A stretch of 64,000 bases of DNA from Prolixibacteraceae bacterium (lineage in GTDB: Bacteria; Bacteroidota; Bacteroidia; Bacteroidales; Prolixibacteraceae), in NCBI GenBank assembly GCA_003516705.1, contig DPCJ01000116.1, positions 1-64,000 of the forward strand, written 5' to 3'. The notes under the pieces are model-generated. The model saw nothing but the letters and a program-made list of their open reading frames with translations, was not told the DNA's origin and searched no databases. Position numbers and translations under genes: made by a program. Positions 54,091 to 61,223 of this stretch are shown one piece after another; the first letter of the stretch is position 1; every line of letters starts with the position of its first letter.

Positions 54091-55464
54091 TTATAATACG
54101 CGCATAAATGCAACCAAACTTGCCTTTTCCTGGGCTGTCAGTCGTAATTCCTGAACGAGGTTGAAGTATTCAACAACATCTTCCAACGTAAAACATCTGC
54201 CGTCGTGCAAATAGGGAGGCGAGTCTTTGATACCTCTCAACGTGAAAGTTTTAATCATACCGTCATGCGCCATCATCATGCCATTGGCCATTTCCTGTTT
54301 ATAAAAACGCTCAGCCTTTAAATTGTGCATGTTATTATCGGTGTAGTAGGGGGCAGGATGACATTCAACACATCGTCCCATTCCATTGAAAACTGCTTCT
54401 CCCTGCAATTCTGCCGGAGTTGCTTTGGTTTTATCCAACGTGCCATAAATATTGAGTTTAGGTGCTGGCGGAAAATCTAAAATTGCCATGAATTCGGCCA
54501 TAAAATGAACTTGCGATCCACGATCAAGAATGTTCACTCCCTTTTTTGCAGCCATTACATGGTCGCCATCGAAGTAGGCTGCCCGCTGTTCGAATTCGGT
54601 GAAATCTTCAACAGATTTAAGTCCCCGCTGCGAACCGAAGAGCTGTTGAATACTCACTCCCCGCAAGGATGGAGTTTCTATGCGGTGTCTGAATTCCTGC
54701 GGCCTAATATCGCCAACCAGGTGGTTTGCCCCGTTGGTGTGTCCGTTTACATGACAATCGAAACAGGTAACACCAAGACTGGGCCGGTCAGTCCGCCGGT
54801 CTTCGGTAGCATTAAACTGTTGCTGCGGGAACTGGGTAACCAGCAATCGTAATCCTTCAAGTTGTTTTGGATTTAAAAGTCCGTTAAAAATTTCGTAGTA
54901 ATTATCGATGGTAATTAGCCGGCCTTTCGATACATCACCCAAATCGGGGCGGGTTGTCAGATAAATTGGAGGTGCCTGATCGGGCAGAATATGCTCCGGA
55001 AGATCAAACTCCAGATCGAAACGAACAAGCCTTGGAAGCGAATCAGTAATCATTAGCGGGAAAAGCATTCCACCCTCGGCATGGTCGGCAAAGGGCAGAG
55101 GTTTGTACGGAAAAATGTCCTTCGCTTTAATTTCCTCCGGAGTTAACTTATCCAGATTGGCCCAGTTTATACCCTGAAGTTTAGCGGTAGGCCCCAGTGG
55201 TATGGGTTTTCCTCCCGACATGACAACATCCGGAGATGTTTTTTCTGAAAGATCGTACCGGGCAGTCAGCAGCTCATTGTGTTCTTTGGCACGCTCAGCT
55301 TTTACCTTCATCCTGTCAGCTTTAATCTGATCAAAGGTTACATCCTGGTTGACCGGCCCGTAAGAAGAAACAACTTTCGCTTTCTGAGCGAAAGCAACAT
55401 TGGCGTTGATGATTAAAATCAATGAAAGGCAAAAATAAATTAGCTTTCTTTTGAACTGTTTCAT
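54091..55464 (-). CDS. Periplasmic di-heme cytochrome c peroxidase-family protein
   Basis: A 457-residue exported protein (signal peptide about 1-26, ending AFA). It has two heme-attachment motifs: CFDCH (about residue 235) and CVECH (about 364). The spacing and the late segment GMIKTFTLRGIKDSPPYLHDGRCFTLEDVVEYFN are characteristic of the CCP/MauG family, which reduces hydrogen peroxide or oxidises proteins. The N-terminal 200 residues are longer than in classical CcpA. It lies between bacterioferritin 2 and SOD, forming an oxidative-stress operon from site I. Confidence 0.88.
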   Translation of the reverse strand: MKQFKRKLIYFCLSLILIINANVAFAQKAKVVSSYGPVNQDVTFDQIKADRMKVKAERAKEHNELLTARYDLSEKTSPDVVMSGGKPIPLGPTAKLQGINWANLDKLTPEEIKAKDIFPYKPLPFADHAEGGMLFPLMITDSLPRLVRFDLEFDLPEHILPDQAPPIYLTTRPDLGDVSKGRLITIDNYYEIFNGLLNPKQLEGLRLLVTQFPQQQFNATEDRRTDRPSLGVTCFDCHVNGHTNGANHLVGDIRPQEFRHRIETPSLRGVSIQQLFGSQRGLKSVEDFTEFEQRAAYFDGDHVMAAKKGVNILDRGSQVHFMAEFMAILDFPPAPKLNIYGTLDKTKATPAELQGEAVFNGMGRCVECHPAPYYTDNNMHNLKAERFYKQEMANGMMMAHDGMIKTFTLRGIKDSPPYLHDGRCFTLEDVVEYFNLVQELRLTAQEKASLVAFMRVL

Positions 55465-55567
55465 TTTCTAGTCCTACATTTTAAGCGTAAAAAGTTTATA
55501 ATTTGTTGTTTAACCAGTTTTTGCGGTATTATCATTTTCTTCAAACTGATGAATGTTATTATCAGCC

Positions 55568-56041
55568 TTACTGACTATCAATCTGACTGACCAGATAATT
55601 CTCCAGACCCATTTGCTCAATTTGTGCACGTTGTATTTCAGCCCAATCGACATGGCCTTCCTCTTCTTTAAGAATTTTGGTTAAAAGGTCAACAGTACCT
55701 TGGTCTCCAACTTGTCGGGCAAGTATGATTGCCTCGTTGTATTCACTGACAACTTTGAGTTCAGTTTCGTTGTCACTACTGATCATTTCTGAAACAGTTT
55801 TACCAATCTTCATCGGATTAAGTTTGGATACCGTTGGCGAACCGTCAAAGAAAAAGACTCGTTCAATCAACCACTCAGCATGATGCATTTCATCCATTGC
55901 CTGTTTCCGTATTGCTTTGTGAAGTTTACCGTAACCCCAGTTTGCACACATTTCAGATTGTACCATGTACTGGTTGATAACGGTAAGTTCATCTGCCAAT
56001 AACGAATTCAGGACTGTTAGTAATTCTGTATTGCCTTTCAT
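55568..56041 (-). CDS. bfr: Bacterioferritin 2, complete ferroxidase site
   Basis: A 157-residue bacterioferritin paralogue. It keeps Glu18, Glu51, Met52, His54, Glu100 (equivalent to E. coli Glu94) and EEEGHVDW, so the di-iron ferroxidase site is intact. It is roughly 75% identical to the first copy by eye, mostly conserved in core helices. It is first in the operon with the di-heme peroxidase, SOD and DUF202 gene. Iron storage combined with peroxide and superoxide removal makes sense as one response. Confidence 0.92.
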   Translation of the reverse strand: MKGNTELLTVLNSLLADELTVINQYMVQSEMCANWGYGKLHKAIRKQAMDEMHHAEWLIERVFFFDGSPTVSKLNPMKIGKTVSEMISSDNETELKVVSEYNEAIILARQVGDQGTVDLLTKILKEEEGHVDWAEIQRAQIEQMGLENYLVSQIDSQ

Positions 56042-56075
56042 TTTTATAAAGTATTGATTATGAATTTAGTGCGAA

Positions 56076-56141
56076 CTAATTTAGAAGATTATGACACTAC
56101 AAGTGTTACATAACTTTTTTGAAAATTTACATGATTCTCAC
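56076..56141 (-). promoter_or_regulatory. Regulon site I, upstream of bacterioferritin 2
   Basis: Minus-strand order: GTGAGAATCATGTAA (56141-56127), 16 bp, TGTAAC (56110-56105), 21 bp, TAAATTAG (56083-56076). Confidence 0.8.
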
Positions 56142-56176
56142 ATTTGCATTAATTGCTTCAAAGCTGAGTTATGGCA

Positions 56177-57244
56177 TTACCGGTTATTATTCTGTTCTTT
56201 GTTTTGAAGATGGGTTTTAGCTTCGGCGGGTGTACCCAGAAGAATGGCAATCCATAGGGTTTTCTCGTTCTGTTCCATGATTATTTTAATCGTCAGTGTG
56301 AAAGGAATGGACAGAAACATTCCAACCGGTCCCAGAATAAAACCCCAGAAGATGAGAGAAAGTATTACAACTAATGCCGACAAGTCTAATCCTTTCCCCA
56401 TGAGTTTAGGTTCAATAAAGTTGCCAAGAACATTGTGGATAACCAGAAACGAACCTAAAGTCCAGAGTGCACCGCCTAAACCGAGTTGCACAAGTGCAAA
56501 GAAAAATGTTGGAATTGTTGCGATAATTGAACCGATATTCGGAATATAATTCATCAGCCCTGCTAATAACGCCCACAAAAGCGGATAATCAACACCAATG
56601 ATTAACAGTGAGATATAAATACAAATCCCGGTTGCCAGGCATATCAATGATTTTATGGCAAGATAGTGACGGATATTTTTCAGAATGGTGGAGAAATACA
56701 AAATTGAATGATACGACCCAGTTGTAATTGCTTTTGCTTTTATAAAAAAACTGCCAAATTCCATGAGAATAAATAAAATAATGAGTACGATGAGGAAAGA
56801 GTTCCCCAGTATGTTTATCAGTACCTTTACTCCATTTGATGTAAATGCCTGAATTCTTTCAGGTTGAATAAGTTTTGTTATTTGATCTTCAGGGATATTA
56901 AAACCATTTTCGTTTAAAAACTGAATGGTTGAATTGCTGATAGTTGTAATGGTTGATTCGTATTTCGAAACATTGCTCAGGAAGAAGGATAATGTTCCTC
57001 CTATAAGTGAAGTAAATCCGAAAAAAATCAAAATCAAACCCAGAATTACAATAATAATTGCAATCCATTTAGGTATCCTTTTTCTCTCAAGCCATGTAAT
57101 AGGTTGAATACAAATAATGCTGATGAAAAGCGCAAGCAGGATGGGAGCGATGATTGCTTTTGCATAAATCACCCCTGCAAAAATGATAACTAAAGCAGCA
57201 AGCTTTAAAAGAGGAGAACCTTCTATTGAACGTATGCTTTGCAT
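56177..57244 (-). CDS. AI-2E family membrane protein 2
   Basis: A 355-residue inner-membrane protein of the AI-2E family. It has paired N-terminal helices (LAALVIIFAGVIYAKAIIAPILLALFISIICI), a soluble helical region (about 85-145) and conserved GVDYPLLWALLAGLMNYIPNIGSIIATIP. It is only distantly similar to the 44046-45155 copy, so the two likely have different roles. It is last in the site J operon, 2 bp after the degenerate RpiB gene. Confidence 0.85.
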   Translation of the reverse strand: MQSIRSIEGSPLLKLAALVIIFAGVIYAKAIIAPILLALFISIICIQPITWLERKRIPKWIAIIIVILGLILIFFGFTSLIGGTLSFFLSNVSKYESTITTISNSTIQFLNENGFNIPEDQITKLIQPERIQAFTSNGVKVLINILGNSFLIVLIILFILMEFGSFFIKAKAITTGSYHSILYFSTILKNIRHYLAIKSLICLATGICIYISLLIIGVDYPLLWALLAGLMNYIPNIGSIIATIPTFFFALVQLGLGGALWTLGSFLVIHNVLGNFIEPKLMGKGLDLSALVVILSLIFWGFILGPVGMFLSIPFTLTIKIIMEQNEKTLWIAILLGTPAEAKTHLQNKEQNNNR

Positions 57245-57246
57245 AA

Positions 57247-57780
57247 TTAAGCCATTTGCCTTTTCTTTTCAGACAAATTATTATCTCGTTCCAACACCCT
57301 TACTTTCGCGAGTCGCTGATTGGATGGAATGCTGGTGGGACAATCAGCATTCAGAAAAGTCATGACTTTCTTTTTCGATAATGCATATCCTTTGACCTGA
57401 CCACCGAGGCACCTGACATATAAATCCTCCTCCTCAACTTCAGTACAAGGGGCAGATGGTTTGGTAATTACGGCTGCACAAACGCCGGGTATTTTATTCA
57501 CTTCAGCACATGTGATGATCCCGTTTATCCAAAGTAACTGGTTCAGCTTGTTGTTTCCATCAGCAACTGTTTTTGTCAGTGGAACAACGAAATCAGGATA
57601 ATTCTCACCTGCAATCAACTCGTAATCGCCAATATCATCCAACTCGTAACCAAGTACATAAAGTGCCTCAATCAGTTTCCTTTTCAACTCAAACCATCCA
57701 AAATCGGTGGCAATGCCAATGCGCATCATTAATCTGGTTCCATCAGCGCTTAAACTGTTTATGTTATTCAGTGTTTCCAT
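57247..57780 (-). CDS. Degenerate RpiB/LacAB-family protein
   Basis: A 177-residue protein clearly related to the real RpiB at 60739-61191 but with the active site changed. GIAADHGGFELK becomes GIATDFGWFELK (His to Phe), ICGSGVG with the catalytic Cys and phosphate-binding Gly turn becomes INGIIT, and the ring-opening-loop residues before CLGG also differ. The fold-determining parts (YPDFVVPL, EVNKIPGVCAAVIT, CLGGQV) remain and the frame is intact. So this is probably a sugar-phosphate-binding or regulatory protein without isomerase activity. It lies between the CheB-like gene and an AI-2E gene. The ATG at 57780 is chosen because the longer frame overlaps the CheB-like gene. Confidence 0.82.
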   Translation of the reverse strand: METLNNINSLSADGTRLMMRIGIATDFGWFELKRKLIEALYVLGYELDDIGDYELIAGENYPDFVVPLTKTVADGNNKLNQLLWINGIITCAEVNKIPGVCAAVITKPSAPCTEVEEEDLYVRCLGGQVKGYALSKKKVMTFLNADCPTSIPSNQRLAKVRVLERDNNLSEKKRQMA

Positions 57781-57794
57781 TTTGTATTTCGTAA

Positions 57795-58388
57795 TTATGA
57801 TTTGGATTCCACTTGGGCAATTCTTCTGATTTCCTGAGCAATCTCTTCTGGTGAAAGAACGAAATCGATACATCCGCTATCTATTGCACTCTCCGGCATA
57901 TCAGGTTGCCCGGCAGTTTCCGGCTTTTGCGCAATGGTAATTCCTCCTGCAACTTTTATGTCGCTGAGTGCTGCAGCGCCGTCACCATCATAGCCTGATA
58001 CAATGACGGCGATAAGTTTACCTTTCCAGTTTTTTGACATTGAACGCATAAAAACAGTAATCACATCAGGCCACCCCCATGGTTTTGATATTGGTTTCAG
58101 CCGGAACTCTCCATTCAGAATGTGCAAATCACGTTTTTCAGGGATGATGAAAACATGGTTGGGCTTGATGTCTAATTTTTCTGTTATCAATTCAACCGGC
58201 ATCTTTGTGTATTTTGGAAGAATTTCATGCAAAAAAGTTGCTACCTCTCTCAGGTGGTTAACGATGACGATAGCAATACCCATATCAGCCGTTAAATTTT
58301 TCAGCAACCTGATGTAAGCATCAAGCCCACCGGCTGATCCGCCCACACAAACCACGGGGAAGTTTTTAGCAACAATCTTAGTTTTCAT
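57795..58388 (-). CDS. Stand-alone CheB-type methylesterase domain
   Basis: A 197-residue protein with only the catalytic CheB domain: Ser18 in GGSAGG, His45 in IVNHLREV and Asp136 in SGYDGDGAAAL form the triad. In chemotaxis CheB removes methyl groups from receptors. Here the receiver domain is missing and no cheR, receptor or flagellar genes are in the window. Its start overlaps the acidic-protein gene by 4 bp (ATGA). A role as a PAS/CheB-CheR-type stress sensor component or as a generic protein-glutamate esterase is possible; neither is proven. Confidence 0.82.
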   Translation of the reverse strand: MKTKIVAKNFPVVCVGGSAGGLDAYIRLLKNLTADMGIAIVIVNHLREVATFLHEILPKYTKMPVELITEKLDIKPNHVFIIPEKRDLHILNGEFRLKPISKPWGWPDVITVFMRSMSKNWKGKLIAVIVSGYDGDGAAALSDIKVAGGITIAQKPETAGQPDMPESAIDSGCIDFVLSPEEIAQEIRRIAQVESKS

Positions 58389-58753
58389 GTAGGTAAAATG
58401 TTATTTTCTCCCTGATCCTCTTCCAGATCAAGATGGTCGTCTCCACCTAAACTGTAGTAATTGTTCTCTTCATCTTCGCTTCCAATATCTTCCTGATGGT
58501 CATCAAGCTCAGCTCCCGGAATATCGAGGTCCTTTTCACTTTGCTCATCATCTGAATCTTTCCTTCTTGATGTATTTGTGCTGTTCTGATTTTTTGTTTT
58601 AGAAATATCTTCAGGATTTATCTCCTCTTCTTCCAAAAAATTTCTGTAAATATCTTCGTTTTCAGGATAAACCGGATATCCCGGAAGACCATTCTCCTCT
58701 TTGTTTTCTGTCTGATTATCAGACATATTTAATTCATTTTTTTGTGCTTTCAT
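58385..58753 (-). CDS. Highly acidic, probably disordered protein
   Basis: A 122-residue protein with long runs of Asp and Glu (SDDEQSEKDLD, GSEDEENN, LDLEEDQGENN). It has no hydrophobic core except a short YPVYPENEDIYRNF stretch, so it is probably disordered in isolation. It is first in the site J operon and coupled to the CheB-like gene through ATGA. Many Glu/Asp residues next to a glutamate methylesterase is a curious pairing, and it might be a partner or substrate. That idea is speculative. Confidence 0.7.
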   Translation of the reverse strand: MKAQKNELNMSDNQTENKEENGLPGYPVYPENEDIYRNFLEEEEINPEDISKTKNQNSTNTSRRKDSDDEQSEKDLDIPGAELDDHQEDIGSEDEENNYYSLGGDDHLDLEEDQGENNILPT

Positions 58754-58778
58754 CCTTTTTATATGAATTTTAAAATAT

Positions 58779-58844
58779 CTAAGTTATGGCTCAGAGAACA
58801 GGAAATTGTTACAGAATTTTTGAAAGAAATTACATCATTCACAC
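58779..58844 (-). promoter_or_regulatory. Regulon site J, upstream of the acidic protein/CheB operon
   Basis: Minus-strand order: GTGTGAATGATGTAA (58844-58830), 16 bp, TGTAAC (58813-58808), 21 bp, TAACTTAG (58786-58779). A further TGAATGATTCAC at about 58851-58862 lies just upstream. Confidence 0.82.
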
Positions 58845-58891
58845 ATTTTTGAATGATTCACGGGTTGCACTATTTTAAGAAAAACAGGTGC

Positions 58892-59329
58892 TTAGTCGGA
58901 TTTACTGTTTTTTGATAAACTGTTTTTCTGCTCCTGAAGCAAACTGATGATTTTGTCCAATTTATCCACTTCAATTGACTTCAACAGGATTGCCAAAGCT
59001 TCTATTTCCTGTTTTGCATCTTTATTCGTTTTGTAATCCTGCTCAGCATGTGTTCTGTCGCGCTCGTTTTGCCTGTTTTGAGACATCATAATTATTGGCG
59101 CAGCATAGGCTGCCTGGGTAGAGAAAAGAAGATTGAGCAAAATGAAAGGATAAACATCCCAATGAAACACAAATCCTGCAAGATTTAATCCCATCCATAT
59201 AACAACTAAAACTGTTTGCAGAATGATGAACCTCCATGAACCCATCCCTTTTGCTACAGCGTCAGCTAAACGACCACCAAAACTTAATGTTGCATGATGT
59301 TTTTCATGCCAGGTTTTTTGAGTTCCCAT
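58892..59329 (-). CDS. DUF1003 membrane protein
   Basis: A 145-residue protein of the DUF1003 family. It has two adjacent helices (FIILQTVLVVIWMGLNLAGF and PFILLNLLFSTQAAYAAPIIMMS), then the conserved QNRQNERDRTHAEQDYKTN and a coiled-coil tail. Function of the family is unknown. It stands between the aldolase and site J. The 36-bp gap before site J has no terminator. Confidence 0.88.
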   Translation of the reverse strand: MGTQKTWHEKHHATLSFGGRLADAVAKGMGSWRFIILQTVLVVIWMGLNLAGFVFHWDVYPFILLNLLFSTQAAYAAPIIMMSQNRQNERDRTHAEQDYKTNKDAKQEIEALAILLKSIEVDKLDKIISLLQEQKNSLSKNSKSD

Positions 59330-59412
59330 TTTTATTTATTTTAATGTCAGAACTATTTCATTTATTTTCACCAAATTCTTCAGATCGATGTATTTTATTG
59401 TGACTGATATGA

Positions 59413-60435
59413 TTATTTCATTTCCATTTCGTTATTGTATTCACCCTGTCGCGCAGCACGGTTGCACACTGCCCGGTGATACAAAGCTTTCTGTGCTTCA
59501 GGCACATTCTTTTCATTTCCATGCCAGATATCCATTGCCGGCTGCTGAATAGCCCTGCCAAATGAAAATGATAATTCCCATGGAAGTTTGTTTTTAAACC
59601 TTACATTCATTGCATTCAGACGAGCCGAAGCCAACTCAGGAGATTGGCCTCCTGACAGAAACGCAATGCCCGGAACTGCTGCCGGAACTGCACGTAACAG
59701 ACATTTGACTGTTGCATCAGCAATTTCATCAATCGAGTCTTGTTTTTTACAAGCCAATCCCGGTACGATCATGTTTGGTTTTAGAATCATGCCTTCGGGC
59801 ACAACTCCTTGTTTGTAAAGTTGATTGAAAACCGTATGCAGTACTTGTTCGGTCACTTCAAAACAACGTTCCATCGTATGATCACCATCCATAAGCACTT
59901 CCGGTTCCACAATCGGTACAATCCCTGCTTCCTGACACAAAGCAGCATAACGGGCCAATGTATGTGCATTTGCTTCAATACATGTCTGTGTTGGAATATC
60001 TTTGCCAATAGTAATTACAGCCCGCCATTTGGCAAAGCGGAGTCCCATTTTAGCATATTCATTGAGTCGGTTGCGCAAATTATCCAATCCTTCGGTAATT
60101 TTTTCTTCGGGATGCCCTGCCAAAGCTACAGTACCACCATCAACTTTTATCCCGGGAATAATTCCGTTGTTGGTCAAAACATTGATAAACGAACTTCCAT
60201 CTTTCAACTGTTGATGAACTGTTTCGTCAAACAAAATGGCTCCACTTATACTTTCATTCAATCCGGGGGTTGAGACAATCATTTCTCGATAGTCACGCCT
60301 GAGTTCCGGTGTCTGCGGAATTCCTAATTTTGCAAATCGTTTGTTACAGGTTGGATTACTTTCATCCATGGCAAGTATGCCTTTGTGGTTGGCAACCAAT
60401 GAATTTGTTGTTTTTATTAATTCTTGTATTTCCAT
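59413..60435 (-). CDS. Class I fructose-bisphosphate aldolase
   Basis: A 340-residue aldolase of the eukaryote-type class I family, splitting fructose-1,6-bisphosphate into two triose phosphates through a lysine Schiff base. Key segments are KGILAMDESNPTCNKRF (about 19-35), GGTVALAGHPEEKITEGLDNL, WRAVITIG, EPEVLMDGDHT, the Schiff-base Lys in GMILKPNMIVPG (about 215-226) and FLSGGQSPELA. It needs no metal, in contrast to the class II enzyme more common in bacteria. It lies close to RpiB and phosphoketolase, so central carbon genes cluster here. Confidence 0.93.
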   Translation of the reverse strand: MEIQELIKTTNSLVANHKGILAMDESNPTCNKRFAKLGIPQTPELRRDYREMIVSTPGLNESISGAILFDETVHQQLKDGSSFINVLTNNGIIPGIKVDGGTVALAGHPEEKITEGLDNLRNRLNEYAKMGLRFAKWRAVITIGKDIPTQTCIEANAHTLARYAALCQEAGIVPIVEPEVLMDGDHTMERCFEVTEQVLHTVFNQLYKQGVVPEGMILKPNMIVPGLACKKQDSIDEIADATVKCLLRAVPAAVPGIAFLSGGQSPELASARLNAMNVRFKNKLPWELSFSFGRAIQQPAMDIWHGNEKNVPEAQKALYHRAVCNRAARQGEYNNEMEMK

Positions 60436-60500
60436 CTTATCTGATACTTAAATTATGAATATTTAAAGAGCCTGCCATATTCAAAGTTGAACTACAATTG

Positions 60501-60686
60501 TCAACGAGGTGCAAAAGCGAAGCCAACACTTATTATATAATACATAATACCAACAAACATTAAAAACAAGAAAATCCAAAAAATCCAGGAATGATGTATC
60601 TGCTTCCAGCGTCGTCTGTGGCTGTGTTCAGGCAGTATGTAATCCTGCGTTTCCTTATTCTGCTGATTGTGTTCGTTTTTACTCAT
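60501..60686 (-). CDS. Small single-helix membrane protein
   Basis: A 61-residue protein with a hydrophilic, His-rich N-terminus (YILPEHSHRRRWKQIHHSW) and one C-terminal helix (IFWIFLFLMFVGIMYYIISVGFAF). No recognised family. It lies between RpiB and aldolase with short gaps and a normal ATG, so it is likely expressed with them. Confidence 0.65.
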   Translation of the reverse strand: MSKNEHNQQNKETQDYILPEHSHRRRWKQIHHSWIFWIFLFLMFVGIMYYIISVGFAFAPR

Positions 60687-60738
60687 GATAATCTATCCTG
60701 TTTTTATTTCAATTTTCAGTAATACTGATATCGTATTG

Positions 60739-61191
60739 TTACACTTTTCCCTTTTCCAGCGCTGCAACTTTATTCAAACGGCGGATGTATTTTTCTTCTG
60801 CTTTGAAACCGGCTTTAAGAAAAGCTTGCACCAATTCCCATGCGAGGGCAGAGCCGGTAATTCCGCCACCCAGGCACATTATATTCATGTCATCATCTTC
60901 AACTCCCTGATGTGCAGAGAAGGAATCGGTGATTAACGCAGCCCTGACTCCGTGAACTTTGTTGGCCGCAATACAAGCGCCAACGCCACTGCCACAAATG
61001 GCAAGGCCGTGGGTAACTTCGCCCATTGAAACAGCTTTAGCCAGCGGCACCACATAATCGGGATAATCGTCTCCATCTTTCAATTCAAAAGCACCGAAGT
61101 CGGTAACCACATAACCGGCAAAAGTAAGTGCCGCAACGAGTTGAACTTTTAATTCAAACCCGCCGTGATCGGCAGCAATACCAATGCGCAT
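60739..61191 (-). CDS. rpiB: Ribose-5-phosphate isomerase B
   Basis: A 150-residue isomerase that interconverts ribose-5-phosphate and ribulose-5-phosphate. Conserved residues are Asp8-His9 in AADHGG, the catalytic Cys in AICGSGVGACIAANK, and the DDMNIMCLGG segment. The ATG at 61191 gives the family N-terminus MRIGIAADHGG; the longer frame overlaps the phosphoketolase gene. It lies 32 bp after phosphoketolase, and the two steps are linked through pentose phosphates. It also serves as the intact reference for the degenerate copy at 57247-57780. Confidence 0.92.
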   Translation of the reverse strand: MRIGIAADHGGFELKVQLVAALTFAGYVVTDFGAFELKDGDDYPDYVVPLAKAVSMGEVTHGLAICGSGVGACIAANKVHGVRAALITDSFSAHQGVEDDDMNIMCLGGGITGSALAWELVQAFLKAGFKAEEKYIRRLNKVAALEKGKV

Positions 61192-61223
61192 GGTTTCTCT
61201 CCTGTTCTCTGTGTTTCCTTTTT

